Below are positions 43,870-52,486 of a stretch of DNA of 64,000 nt, in pieces. The stretch's first letter is position 1. Every line of letters begins with the position of its first letter. The notes beneath the pieces were generated by a model that was not told the DNA's origin, did no database searches, and saw nothing but the letters and a program-made list of their open reading frames with translations. Where the stretch lies: contig NZ_CP044549.1 in assembly GCF_009859475.1 (NCBI RefSeq), positions 3,224,001-3,288,000 of the forward strand, in the 5' to 3' direction. Position numbers and translations under genes: made by a program. The stretch comes from Hydrogenophaga sp. BPS33. GTDB taxonomy: Bacteria > Pseudomonadota > Gammaproteobacteria > Burkholderiales > Burkholderiaceae_C.

Positions 43870-44409
43870 ATGCAAGTGGGATCGTTTTGCACGCGAAAGG
43901 TCATCACCGTCGATGACCGCAGCAGCATTGCGCAGGCCGCCGCGCTCATGCGCGAGCACCATGTCGGTGCTCTGGTGGTCGTGCAATCGCTGGCGACGAC
44001 CTCACAGGTCACCGGTATCGTGACAGACCGCGATCTGGTGACGCGGGTACTGGCCGATCCCAAGGTCAGCCTGCTCGATCCGATCGCGCAATGGGCTCAA
44101 GGTCCCTTGGCCGTGCTTCTGGAGAGCGACGCGCTGGACGATGCCGTGACGGCGATGAAGCAGCGCGGTGTGCGCCGGCTCCTTGTGAAGGACGCCAAGG
44201 ACGAACTCGTGGGCATCCTTTCGCTCGATGACCTTCTGGCGGCATTCGCCTTTCAACTGGCGGAACTTTCTGCAGCCATCGAAAGCGGATTGCGCCGCGA
44301 AAAGAGCCTGGCGCCAGTGGCCTCGGCGACGCCCCGCTCAGAGATGCGCTTTCCTTGTTTCGGCACGGGCACCTGGTTTCCAGCTGTCGATCGGGACGAA
44401 CGGTCATGA
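43870..44409 (+). CDS. CBS domain pair protein
   Basis: 179 residues. CBS1 at about 1-60 (M-R-E-H-H-V-G-A-L-V-V-V, then G-I-V-T-D-R-D-L-V-T) and CBS2 at about 70-130 (M-K-Q-R-G-V-R-R-L-L-V, G-I-L-S-L-D-D-L-L). CBS pairs bind adenine nucleotides such as AMP or ATP and report energy state. There is no catalytic domain; the C-terminal 45 residues are unstructured-looking. The ATG is chosen over an upstream in-frame ATG that lies inside the promoter. Confidence 0.88.
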   Translation: MQVGSFCTRKVITVDDRSSIAQAAALMREHHVGALVVVQSLATTSQVTGIVTDRDLVTRVLADPKVSLLDPIAQWAQGPLAVLLESDALDDAVTAMKQRGVRRLLVKDAKDELVGILSLDDLLAAFAFQLAELSAAIESGLRREKSLAPVASATPRSEMRFPCFGTGTWFPAVDRDERS

Positions 44410-44491
44410 CATGGTTGGGCAGGCGTCGCATCCCGTGTTGACGCCTTTGACCGAATTCAGCGCGCTTCAACAGCAGGATCTTCAGAAAGAT

Positions 44492-44550
44492 GGCCCGCCT
44501 TCCGTACGGAGGGCGGGCCCAGGTGAAGGTCCCTCATTGAGCGCGCTCAA
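44492..44550. repeat. Hairpin-plus-palindrome module, copy 2
   Basis: Hairpin GGCCCGCC-T-TCC / GGA-G-GGCGGGCC (loop GTAC) at 44492-44519, then the perfect palindrome TTGAGCGCGCTCAA at 44537-44550. It matches the module at 33538-33589 in both parts and in flanking GAT and CATTGAGC. It is 82 nt after the CBS stop and 180 nt before the chaperonin gene. Confidence 0.6.
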
Positions 44551-44638
44551 TGAAACCGCAGATACCCGGCAGGTGGAGAAATGCCGCGGGCCGGCTCGTT
44601 TTCCTGGTCCCGCCACACGCTCATGCTATGAGGCCGCA

Positions 44639-44652
44639 TTGCTCATGATCAA
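44639..44652 (+). promoter_or_regulatory. FNR-type box and -10 for the truncated chaperonin
   Basis: TTGCTCATGATCAA with -10 CAACAT at 44675 (offset 36); start of transcription about 44687, 43 nt before the ATG. The same -10 sequence serves hsp20 copy 2. No CIRCE repeat or sigma-32 consensus is visible. Confidence 0.6.
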
Positions 44653-44729
44653 TGCAATGCCTTCAAACCCGCACCAACATGCGCTTTCCATCGCCAGTCG
44701 GCCCCTTCACCAAGAGGAGTTCAACGAAC

Positions 44730-45728
44730 ATGAGCGCCAAACAACTTCTGTTTCGAGACGACGCGCGCGTGCGCATCCGCAAGGGGGTCGACGTTCTCGC
44801 CGATGCGGTTCGCATTACCCTGGGCCCCAGAGGTCGCACCGTTGTGCTGGAGCGCGATTTTGGTGCGCCTCAAATCGTCAACTCGGGTGTGATCGTCGCG
44901 AAATCGATTGAACTCGAAGACCGATTCGAGAACATGGGCGCGCAGCTCATGCGCGAGGTGGCGTCTCGAACCAGCGATCAGGCTGGAGACGGAACCACCA
45001 CGGCCACGGTGCTGGCGCACGCCATGATCCATCGAGGTCTGCGCTATCTGGCTGGCGGCATGAATCCGATGGAACTCAAGCGCGGCATGGAGCAGGCCAT
45101 TGAGGTGGTGGTCGCGGAACTGCGCGGCATGGCGCGCCCGTGCGCCGATTCACAGGAGATCGCGCACGTGGCTTCGATCTCTGCCAACAACGACCGCTCC
45201 ATCGGCGCGTTGCTGGCTCAGGCGATCGACAAGGTGGGAGCCGCAACGGAAACCGAACTGAAAGAGCGCAAGGTTCGGGTCGAAGACGCACTGCATGCCA
45301 CTCGCGCGGCGATCGACGAAGGCATCGTTCCGGGAGGCGGCGTCGCTCTGCTGCGCGCGCGTCGCGCACTGCGCAAACTCCAGGGCCCATCGCTGGACCA
45401 TGACTCGGGTATTCGCCTCGTCGAGCAGGCGCTGGAGGAGCCATTGCGTTGCATTGCCGCAAACGCTGGCGTAGAACCCTCGGTGGTGGTGCAGCGCGTC
45501 GAGGATGCCGCGGTGCAACAGCATGGCTTCAACGCCGCCACGCTCACCTACGGCGACATGCTGCAGATGGGTGTGTTGGACCCCGCCAAAGTGACACGGT
45601 TGGCGCTGCAGAACGCAGGCTCCATCGCAGCCCTGGTGCTGACCACCGATTGCATGATCGCCAAGGCCCCGAGTCCCCAGCAGCATGGCCACGAAGAAGG
45701 TGATCCCTCTCTCCTCCCGGACTTTTGA
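44730..45728 (+). CDS. Internally deleted GroEL-like chaperonin lacking the apical domain
   Basis: 332 residues against about 547 for GroEL. Residues 1-170 align with GroEL 1-170 without gaps: L-G-P-R-G-R at 31-36, G-D-G-T-T-T at 86-91 (Asp87 kept), C138. At D-K-V-G (167-170) the chain jumps to A-A-T-E, GroEL 383 onward, so about 171-382 are missing; both GroEL sites share K-V-G. Asp398 is kept as Asp186 (V-E-D-A-L-H-A-T), and G-G-G at about 202. Catalytic Asp52 is Ser, and the GGM tail is replaced. No frame break; AGAGGAG before the ATG. No groES adjacent. Confidence 0.9.
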   Translation: MSAKQLLFRDDARVRIRKGVDVLADAVRITLGPRGRTVVLERDFGAPQIVNSGVIVAKSIELEDRFENMGAQLMREVASRTSDQAGDGTTTATVLAHAMIHRGLRYLAGGMNPMELKRGMEQAIEVVVAELRGMARPCADSQEIAHVASISANNDRSIGALLAQAIDKVGAATETELKERKVRVEDALHATRAAIDEGIVPGGGVALLRARRALRKLQGPSLDHDSGIRLVEQALEEPLRCIAANAGVEPSVVVQRVEDAAVQQHGFNAATLTYGDMLQMGVLDPAKVTRLALQNAGSIAALVLTTDCMIAKAPSPQQHGHEEGDPSLLPDF

Positions 45729-45849
45729 TGCCTCAGATCTTCTTGACGGAATTCGTCCGGGTCGGTGAAGCTGGCCACGAGCAGGTGCTGGCCTTTGCGG
45801 CTGAGCGGGGCGACCCCTTGCCGCCGGGAGACCGGCTGCGGCCATGGTG

Positions 45850-46278
45850 TCATTGAATGGCAATGCGCTTTTGCGAGACGTCGGCCTTCTTGGGCAGCGT
45901 CAGTTCCAGGATGCCGTTCTTGTAGCTGGCCTGCACCTTGGCCTCGTCCACCGGGCAAGCCAGCGTGAAACTGCGGCTGGCATAACCTTCCTGGCGCTCA
46001 CGTCGCAGCACGCGACCACCGTTGGCCTTCTCCTTTGTGTCCGACCGCAACTCTGCGCTGATGGTGACCATGTTTCCATCGACGCGAACGTCGATGTCCT
46101 CCTTCTGCACGCCGGGGATCTCGGCCTTGACGGCATATTTGCCATCTTGTTCCGAGAGGTCGATCTTGATGCGTGGTGCGGCGTCTGGCAGCCCCGTTCC
46201 CCATGGCCGCATGAGGGAGCGAAATGGCGATTCAAAGAGATCGAAACCAAAGGGTTCCAGGGTGCGAAGTTCTTTCAT
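45850..46278 (-). CDS. Small heat shock protein Hsp20 (copy 2)
   Basis: 142 residues, same length and near-identical crystallin domain as copy 1 (both contain R-I-K-I-D-L-S-E and A-S-R-S-F-T-L-A-C-P-V-D-E), ending in R-I-A-I-Q. Differences gather in the N-terminal 35 residues. It is convergent with the truncated chaperonin, 121 nt apart. Confidence 0.93.
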   Translation of the reverse strand: MKELRTLEPFGFDLFESPFRSLMRPWGTGLPDAAPRIKIDLSEQDGKYAVKAEIPGVQKEDIDVRVDGNMVTISAELRSDTKEKANGGRVLRRERQEGYASRSFTLACPVDEAKVQASYKNGILELTLPKKADVSQKRIAIQ

Positions 46279-46387
46279 GGTGAAGCTCCTTTGAAAAAGC
46301 AGTGAGAAGGGACGCTCTGGACGGCCAGCCGCATCACAACGGTGTTCGAGCGAAGCACCATGTTGCGGCGCAATCTCTCGTGGCGAA

Positions 46388-46401
46388 TTGAGCATGCGCA
46401 A
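46388..46401 (-). promoter_or_regulatory. FNR-type box and -10 for hsp20 copy 2
   Basis: TTGAGCATGCGCAA on plus, near-identical to the copy 1 box (TTGAGCACACGCAA) and its right flank. Minus-strand -10 CAACAT starts at 46365 (offset 36). Confidence 0.65.
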
Positions 46402-46468
46402 CAAGAACCGGCGGCGCTGAAGGGATGCGGTGGCAACGACCGCCGGGTCTGCTCCATCAGCGCGGCGT

Positions 46469-46482
46469 TTGATCTGGGTCAA
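46469..46482 (+). promoter_or_regulatory. FNR-type box and -10 for the lipoprotein-RNase-usp unit
   Basis: TTGATCTGGGTCAA, one change from the perfect FNR consensus. -10 TAGGCT at 46504 (offset 35). Start about 46517, 55 nt before the lipoprotein ATG. Confidence 0.65.
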
Positions 46483-46571
46483 TCCCTCTCGTTTGGCAAT
46501 CAATAGGCTTGTCAAAGCAGCTTCGTGCCCCTGTCCACTGCGGCACGCCATGACTTTCCGAGGACACCACC

Positions 46572-46955
46572 ATGAAATCGCTCTCGACGATCCTCGCCAT
46601 CTCAACCGCAACCCTGCTGACGGCCTGCGCCGGCCCGATAGGGGCGCCGGGGCACATGGCGGGCAGACACCGACCCGCCGCCGACAGTGCCCCGGTCATG
46701 CAGGAGCACCTGGAACACATGCAAACCATGCGCGACAAGATGAGCCGTGCACAGTCGCCCCAGGAGCGGCAAGCCTTGATGGAGGAACACATGAAGGCCA
46801 TGCGCAACGGCATGGATTCCTTGAAGAGGATGGAGGGTTTGCACGGCAAACCGGGGCCGGCCATGGACTTCTCGCAGCGCCAGCAAAGGATGGAAGCGCA
46901 AATGGACATGATGCAGACCATGATGGACATGATGCTGCAGCGCATGCCACGCTGA
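46572..46955 (+). CDS. Small Met-rich lipoprotein
   Basis: 127 residues with signal peptide and lipobox L-L-T-A-C (Cys19). The mature part is helical and rich in Met, His, Gln and Glu, ending in repeated M-D-M-M-Q-T-M-M-D-M-M-L-Q-R-M. Met/His-rich exported proteins can bind copper, but no defined site is visible. Not recognised as a named family. Likely first gene of a unit with the RNase and Usp genes. Confidence 0.75.
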   Translation: MKSLSTILAISTATLLTACAGPIGAPGHMAGRHRPAADSAPVMQEHLEHMQTMRDKMSRAQSPQERQALMEEHMKAMRNGMDSLKRMEGLHGKPGPAMDFSQRQQRMEAQMDMMQTMMDMMLQRMPR

Positions 46956-46987
46956 AGCGCGTGAAGCGGGTTCGCGAGCCACGGAAA

Positions 46988-48343
46988 ATGCAACTCCAGT
47001 TCCTGGGTGCCACAGGCACCGTGACGGGCTCCAAGTACATGGTGCGGCACGGCAAGGCGCGGCTCTTGATCGACTGCGGCCTGTTCCAGGGTTACAAGCA
47101 GTTGCGTCTGCGCAATTGGGCGCCCTTGCCCGTTCGAGCCGACCACATCGATGCCGTCGTTCTGACACATGCGCACATCGACCACAGCGGCTACCTGCCT
47201 CTGCTGGTGAAGCAAGGTTTCAGAGGCGCGGTGTACTGCACACCTGCCACGCGCGACCTGTGCCGCATCATGTTGCCCGACAGCGGTGGCCTGCAAGAGG
47301 AAGAGGCCGAGTTTCTCAACCGCCATCGCCTGAGCAAGCACTCGCCGGCCCTCCCCCTGTACACACGCAAGGACGCGGTCCATTGCCTCGAACGCTTTCA
47401 CACCGTTCCCTGGGATACGCCTTGGGAACCTGTACACGGCGTGAAAGCGCGGCTGTATCGCGCAGGCCACATCCTGGGCGCGGCCTCGGTGCTGCTGGAC
47501 AACAGCGTGTCCACCCTGCTCTTCTCGGGCGACCTGGGTCGACCCGCCGACATCCTGATGCCCGCGCCGGACCCCATCGTGTCGGCGGACCGCGTGGTCG
47601 TCGAGTCAACCTACGGTGATCGCCTGCATCCCGACATCGATCCGTGGCAGCAACTGGCGCACATCATCCGTCGCACAGCCGCGCGAGGGGGCGTCGTTAT
47701 CGTGCCGGCGTTTGCCGTGGGGCGTGCGCAGACCCTGTTGCACATGGTTCAGGTGCTGATGCAGCGTGGCACGATCCCCCATCTCCCGGTGTACCTGGAC
47801 AGCCCCATGGCGGAAGATGCCACTGCCGTGTTCGTGCGCCATGCGTCGGAACTGCGCATTTCGGCGCAGGCGTGCCGGGCATTGCCTCTGAGCGCCACCC
47901 AGGTCCGCACGACGGACCAATCCCGGGAGCTCTGTGCCCGGCGTGGGCCGATGGTGATCATCGCCGGCAGTGGCATGGCCACGGGCGGCCGCGTGCTGCA
48001 TCACATCAAGAAGTTCGCACCAGACAGGCGCAATACGATCCTGTTGTCGGGTTTCCAGGCCGGCGGTACACGTGGCGCCGCGCTGGCGTCCGGTGCGAGG
48101 AGCTTGCGCATTCACGCAGAGGATGTGCCCATCCACTGCGAAGTCGCGCAACTGTCCTGCGCTTCCGCGCACGCCGACGCTGCGGAGGTTCAAGCATGGT
48201 TGGCGGGCATGAAAACAGCGCCGGTCGCCACGTTCGTCACGCACGGTGAACCTGCCGCCGCCGACGCCATGCGCCAGCGCATTGAACGCGGACTCGGGTG
48301 GAACGTCTGCGTTCCCGACTACCTTGAAACCTACGCCGTCTAG
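46988..48343 (+). CDS. Metallo-beta-lactamase/beta-CASP RNase
   Basis: 451 residues. MBL motifs: G-A-T-G-T-V-T-G-S at the N terminus, H-A-H-I-D-H at about 59-64, G-H-I-L-G-A-A and S-G-D-L-G-R near 180. Beta-CASP motifs: E-S-T-Y-G-D at about 207, P-A-F-A-V-G-R, S-G-M-A-T-G-G-R at about 330, and the C-terminal His block S-A-H-A-D-A. Relatives are archaeal/bacterial CPSF-like nucleases acting on RNA. Start chosen at 46988, the normal N terminus (M-Q-L-Q-F-L-G); a GTG 26 nt upstream is possible. usp follows after 3 nt. Confidence 0.88.
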   Translation: MQLQFLGATGTVTGSKYMVRHGKARLLIDCGLFQGYKQLRLRNWAPLPVRADHIDAVVLTHAHIDHSGYLPLLVKQGFRGAVYCTPATRDLCRIMLPDSGGLQEEEAEFLNRHRLSKHSPALPLYTRKDAVHCLERFHTVPWDTPWEPVHGVKARLYRAGHILGAASVLLDNSVSTLLFSGDLGRPADILMPAPDPIVSADRVVVESTYGDRLHPDIDPWQQLAHIIRRTAARGGVVIVPAFAVGRAQTLLHMVQVLMQRGTIPHLPVYLDSPMAEDATAVFVRHASELRISAQACRALPLSATQVRTTDQSRELCARRGPMVIIAGSGMATGGRVLHHIKKFAPDRRNTILLSGFQAGGTRGAALASGARSLRIHAEDVPIHCEVAQLSCASAHADAAEVQAWLAGMKTAPVATFVTHGEPAAADAMRQRIERGLGWNVCVPDYLETYAV

Positions 48344-48346
48344 CCC

Positions 48347-48814
48347 ATGTACAAACGCATTCTTGTTCCTGTGGACGGCAGCCCCACGTCAGACCAGGCC
48401 CTGGACGCCGCGATCGACCTCGCCCTGTCCGGCGGCGGCCACCTGCGCTTGGTTCATGCGCTGGATGAACCCCTGTGGTTGGCCGCGTATGGCATTCACG
48501 GCCGCACCGGTGCCGGCCTTTATGACGCCATGCGCGACAGCGGCCATGAGCTGCTACAGGCGTGCATGGAGAAGGCGCAGTCCGCGGGGGTCGAGACGGA
48601 CATGATGCTGCTCGACAAGCCAGGCGTTCGGCTCGGCGAGGCCGTCGCCCAGGCCGCCAAGCGCTGGAACGCAGATCTTGTCGTGCTCGGCTCGCACGGC
48701 CGAAGGGGATTCCATCGGGCGGTTCTGGGCAGCGGCGCCGAAGAGGTGATCCGCCAGGCGCCTGTGCCCGTTCTGGTGGTTCGGTGCCGCACGGGCGTCC
48801 CTGCGGCGACGTGA
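48347..48814 (+). CDS. Universal stress protein (UspA family), copy 1
   Basis: 155 residues, Usp fold. R-I-L-V-P-V-D-G-S at the N terminus and the ATP-binding G-S-H-G-R-R-G-F-x8-G-S at about 117-132 (G-2x-G-9x-G-S) show an ATP-binding member. It begins 3 nt after the RNase stop. Copy 2 is at 54556. Confidence 0.92.
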   Translation: MYKRILVPVDGSPTSDQALDAAIDLALSGGGHLRLVHALDEPLWLAAYGIHGRTGAGLYDAMRDSGHELLQACMEKAQSAGVETDMMLLDKPGVRLGEAVAQAAKRWNADLVVLGSHGRRGFHRAVLGSGAEEVIRQAPVPVLVVRCRTGVPAAT

Positions 48815-48857
48815 TCCGGCACGCGCATGTCGGCTGCCGGCCCCGCAACGGGCGCGT

Positions 48858-48871
48858 TTGACAAGGATCAA
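48858..48871 (+). promoter_or_regulatory. FNR-type box and -10 for dksA-like/ABC unit
   Basis: TTGACAAGGATCAA with -10 CACAAT at 48893 (offset 35). Start about 48906, 18 nt before the ATG. Confidence 0.65.
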
Positions 48872-48923
48872 TACGCCGAAAGGGCGTCGCCCCACAATGG
48901 GTTTTCCTTTGCGAGGACTCACC

Positions 48924-49322
48924 ATGGATGCGACGAAAAACCCTCTCTATCAGCAGTTGCTCTCGACACTGCGGCAGCGCGAAGGCGAACTGCGGACCTT
49001 GCTCCAGGCCGACGACGACCAGGCTCTCGCATCGGCAACGGGCGATGCCGAAGTCATCGACTTCAAGGAGCTCGCAGCGCAAGGCGCTGCCAGCGCCGTG
49101 GCGGATGTCCAGATGGCCCATGCGGCCGAGGAGCTTGCCAACGTCCTGACCGCTCAGCGCCGACTGGATGACGGCACCTATGGGTTCTGCGCCGACTGTG
49201 GCGAGCCGATCACCGAGCAGCGCCTGCTGGCCATGCCGCAGGCCCTGTACTGCACCGCGTGCCAGGCCGCGCACGAACAGGCCTCGGGCAGGCTTGCGCC
49301 ATCGAGGAAGACCCCATCATGA
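48924..49322 (+). CDS. DksA/TraR family C4 zinc-finger protein
   Basis: 132 residues: helical coiled-coil part (about 5-90) and a zinc finger C-A-D-C-G-E...C-T-A-C-Q at about 93-116, all four cysteines present. The tip of DksA has two Asp; here the loop region reads [12 protein letters not shown], so the tip may differ. It could act on RNA polymerase in the stringent or low-oxygen response. A GAGG stands before the ATG. Confidence 0.85.
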   Translation: MDATKNPLYQQLLSTLRQREGELRTLLQADDDQALASATGDAEVIDFKELAAQGAASAVADVQMAHAAEELANVLTAQRRLDDGTYGFCADCGEPITEQRLLAMPQALYCTACQAAHEQASGRLAPSRKTPS

Positions 49323-49371
49323 GCAACCTGAGAGTTCTGGATCCCCCAGCGAGGATCCAGATCCCGATCCG

Positions 49372-50112
49372 GTGACCGAGGCCGGCGTTCGCCCTCGCGC
49401 AGGATCCGGCAGGCCACTCCTGCGCGCCCACGCCGTGTGCAAAACCTACGGCAGCGGTGAGACGACCGTGCATGCGCTGCGCTCGGTGGACCTGGAGGTC
49501 CTCGAAGGCGAGTTCATCGTCTTGCTGGGTGCTTCGGGCAGTGGCAAATCCACCCTGCTCAACATTCTCGGCGGGCTGGATCGCCCGAGCTCGGGCGAGG
49601 TGTCGTTCCTCGATGAGGCGCTGACAACGGCGAGTGAAGACAGCCTCACCCGTTACCGCCGCGAGCACGTCGGGTTCATCTTCCAGTTCTACAACCTCAT
49701 CCCCAGTCTCACGGTCGCCGAGAACGTGGCGCTGGTCACCGACATTTCGCGCGACCCCATGCCGGTGGACGAAGCGCTCGCGCTGGTGGCGCTCACGCCC
49801 CGGCGCAACCACTTTCCCTCTCAACTCTCTGGAGGCGAACAGCAGCGCGTGGCCATCGCCCGCGCCATCGCCAAGCGGCCCCAGCTTTTGCTGTGCGACG
49901 AGCCGACCGGCGCGCTGGACTACGCCACCGGGAAACTGGTGCTCGAAGTCATTGCCCGCATCAACGTGGAACTGGGTACGACGGCCATCGTGATCACCCA
50001 CAACGCGGCCATCGCCGGAATGGCCGACCGCGTCGTGCGTCTGGCGGACGGGCGCATCGCCAGCGTGGAGAAGCCGCCGCGGCGGCTGACACCGGCCGAA
50101 CTGTCGTGGTGA
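49372..50112 (+). CDS. ABC transporter ATP-binding protein (MacB/LolD type)
   Basis: 246 residues. Walker [10 protein letters not shown] at about 52-60, signature L-S-G-G-E-Q-Q-R at about 150, Walker [11 protein letters not shown]-loop T-H-N. The chosen start is GTG 49372, overlapping a short TGA by GTGA; upstream in-frame codons lie in the dksA-like gene. It ends with GTGA overlapping the permease start zone. It should power the adjacent FtsX-type permease. Confidence 0.9.
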   Translation: MTEAGVRPRAGSGRPLLRAHAVCKTYGSGETTVHALRSVDLEVLEGEFIVLLGASGSGKSTLLNILGGLDRPSSGEVSFLDEALTTASEDSLTRYRREHVGFIFQFYNLIPSLTVAENVALVTDISRDPMPVDEALALVALTPRRNHFPSQLSGGEQQRVAIARAIAKRPQLLLCDEPTGALDYATGKLVLEVIARINVELGTTAIVITHNAAIAGMADRVVRLADGRIASVEKPPRRLTPAELSW

Positions 50113-50117
50113 CTGCG

Positions 50118-52481
50118 ATGAAAGCGCTGGACCGCAAAGTCTTCCGGGATCTGCGTCTCCTCTGGAGCCAGGCCCTCACCATCGCCCTGGTGGTGGCCAG
50201 CGGCATCGGCGGATTCCTCGCCATGCTGTCCGCGGTGGATTCCCTGGCACGCGCGCGAGACGCCTTCTACGTCGAGGGTCGATTCGGTGACGTCTTTGCG
50301 GCGGTGCGCCGCGCACCCGCCTCTCTCGCGCCACGACTGGCGGAACTGCCGGGCGTGATCGACGTGCAGACCACCGTGGAAGCCATGGCGCGTGTGAGCG
50401 TGCCAGGCAGCGTGGACCCGGTGATGGGGCAATTGATCGGCCTGGACCCACAACAGCCGCCCCGCCTCAATCAGGTGCTCCTGCGCTCGGGGCGGTGGGC
50501 CGAAGGCGGCACCCGCAGCGGCGAACTGGAGACGGTGGTGACGGAGAGCTTCGCACAGGCACACCGGCTTGCACCCGGCGCGACGGTCAACGCGCTCGTC
50601 AACGGCAAGCGCAGGACCTTGCGCATCACCGGGACGGCCCTGTCCCCCGAATACATCTTCGGCGGCATGATGGGCGCGCCGGACCTGCGGTCCTTTGGTG
50701 TCTTCTGGCTGGACCGCAACGAACTGGCCGCCGCGCTGGACATGGCGGGCGCGTTCACACGCGTGACGCTCAAGCTGGCGCCGCAGGCGTCTCAGGGCGC
50801 GGTCATCGACGCCGTCACCCGCTTGCTCGCCCCGCTGGGGGGATCCCCCGCGCACGGGCGCGACGAGCAGACCTCGCATGCGATGCTGAACAACGAAATC
50901 AAGGAGCAACGGGTCTTGGGCACGGTGTTGCCCGCCATCTTCCTGGCGGTTGCCGGGTTTCTGCTCCATGTCGTCACCGCCCGACTCGTCGCGACACAAC
51001 GCGAGCAGGTGGCCGCGCTCAAGGCGCTGGGGTATGCGAACCGAGCCATCGCATGGCACTACCTCAAGCTCGTCGCGCCCATGGTGGGTGGCGGCTATCT
51101 GCTGGGACTGGCGCTGGGGAATTGGCTTGGGGAAGGCCTGACGCGGCTCTACGCGGACTTCTTTCACTTTCCGAGCTTCGAACACCGCATTCCCCTGCTC
51201 CTGGCGGCGCTGGCCCTGGTCATCGTGGGGCTCACAGCGCTTCTGGGCACGCTGACCGCCATTGCAGCCACGGTTCGACTCTCCCCGGCCGAGGCGATGC
51301 AGCCACCCGCGCCAGGCCGCTACCACCGCGCGTGGCTGGAACGCCTGCCGGGGATTCGCCCCACACCGGCACTGCGCATGATCCTGCGCAACATCGAGCG
51401 CAAACCGCTGCGCGCCGCCGTCACCACCGGCGGCATTGCCGCCGCCGTGGCCATCGTCATCATGGGCAACTTCTTTCGCGATGCGATGGACGCGATCGTC
51501 CATACGCAGTTCGACCTGGCGATGCGCGGCGATCTCATCGTCTGGGCCAACGACCAGGTCGACGAGAGCGCCGCCCGTGAGCTGGCCAGGCTGCCGGGGG
51601 TGCTGCAGGTGGAGGCGGGGTACCGGGTGGCGGTCCGCTTCAGCCACGGCTCGCGCAGCGAAAACAGCCTGGTGGACGGGCTGTCGGTCTCGCCCGAACT
51701 GCAGCGCGTGGTGGATGTGGACCGCAAGGTCGCCTTTGCGGGCCTCCATGGCGTGCTGATGACCGATCGCCTCGCGGACAAGCTCGGCGTCAAACCGGGC
51801 GACACCGTGACCATGCAGGTGCGCGAGGGGCGCCGGCAGACGCGAGAGGTCGTCGTGGAACGCACGGTGCGCGACATCATGGGCCTGAACAGCTTCATGG
51901 AGCGCAGTGCCTTGCTGCAGCTGCTGGGGGAAGGCCACGTCGCCAACAACTTCAGCCTGCGCGTGGCAAAGGGCGCATTGCCGCAGGTGCTGGAAGCCAC
52001 GCGAGATCTTCCCCGCATCGCGGGGGCGTTCAGCAAAGCCACATTGCTGCGCAACATGCAGGAGGTGAGCGGGCGCAACATTCTCATCATGAGTTCGATC
52101 CTGACCGCGTTCGCGATCGTGATTGCCGTGGGGGTGGTCTACAACAACGCGCGCATCGCGTTGGCCGAGCGGACATGGGAGCTGGCCAGCCTTCGGGTGC
52201 TGGGCTTCACCCGAGCCGAGGTCTCGTTCATTCTGCTGGGTGAACTGGCCCTGGGCATCGCCATCGCGCTGCCGCTGGGCATGGGTCTGGGCTGGGGTCT
52301 TACGCACACCGTCGTGGAGCTGATGCGATCCGATCAGTTTCTCTTTCCGGTGGACATCCAGCCCCGCACCTATGCCTGGTCCGCGCTGGCCGTCGTCGCG
52401 GCGGGCGTGGCCAGTGCCCTGGTGGTGCGCCGCCGCATCGACCGCCTGGACATGGTGGCGGCACTGAAAACGAGGGAGTGA
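50118..52481 (+). CDS. FtsX-type ABC permease, large
   Basis: 787 residues with two FtsX/MacB halves. About eight membrane helices: one near residue 20, three at about 275-395, one near 440, three at about 660-780. Two large periplasmic loops (about 40-265 and 460-650). L-K-A-L-G-Y-A-N-R-A-I-A-W in the first and L-R-V-L-G-F-T-R-A-E-V in the second are the coupling helices. It resembles lipoprotein or glycolipid exporters; the substrate is unknown. The ATG at 50118 (M-K-A-L-D-R-K) is preferred to a GTG 9 nt upstream. Confidence 0.85.
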   Translation: MKALDRKVFRDLRLLWSQALTIALVVASGIGGFLAMLSAVDSLARARDAFYVEGRFGDVFAAVRRAPASLAPRLAELPGVIDVQTTVEAMARVSVPGSVDPVMGQLIGLDPQQPPRLNQVLLRSGRWAEGGTRSGELETVVTESFAQAHRLAPGATVNALVNGKRRTLRITGTALSPEYIFGGMMGAPDLRSFGVFWLDRNELAAALDMAGAFTRVTLKLAPQASQGAVIDAVTRLLAPLGGSPAHGRDEQTSHAMLNNEIKEQRVLGTVLPAIFLAVAGFLLHVVTARLVATQREQVAALKALGYANRAIAWHYLKLVAPMVGGGYLLGLALGNWLGEGLTRLYADFFHFPSFEHRIPLLLAALALVIVGLTALLGTLTAIAATVRLSPAEAMQPPAPGRYHRAWLERLPGIRPTPALRMILRNIERKPLRAAVTTGGIAAAVAIVIMGNFFRDAMDAIVHTQFDLAMRGDLIVWANDQVDESAARELARLPGVLQVEAGYRVAVRFSHGSRSENSLVDGLSVSPELQRVVDVDRKVAFAGLHGVLMTDRLADKLGVKPGDTVTMQVREGRRQTREVVVERTVRDIMGLNSFMERSALLQLLGEGHVANNFSLRVAKGALPQVLEATRDLPRIAGAFSKATLLRNMQEVSGRNILIMSSILTAFAIVIAVGVVYNNARIALAERTWELASLRVLGFTRAEVSFILLGELALGIAIALPLGMGLGWGLTHTVVELMRSDQFLFPVDIQPRTYAWSALAVVAAGVASALVVRRRIDRLDMVAALKTRE

Positions 52482-52486
52482 TGACG

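Noticed and set aside
44730..45728. Truncated GroEL as a simple pseudogene
   Set aside because: Frame is intact over 332 codons, the junction is exact, ribosome-binding site and promoter-type signals are present, and key ATP-site residues remain; a decayed gene would be expected to show frameshifts or stops.
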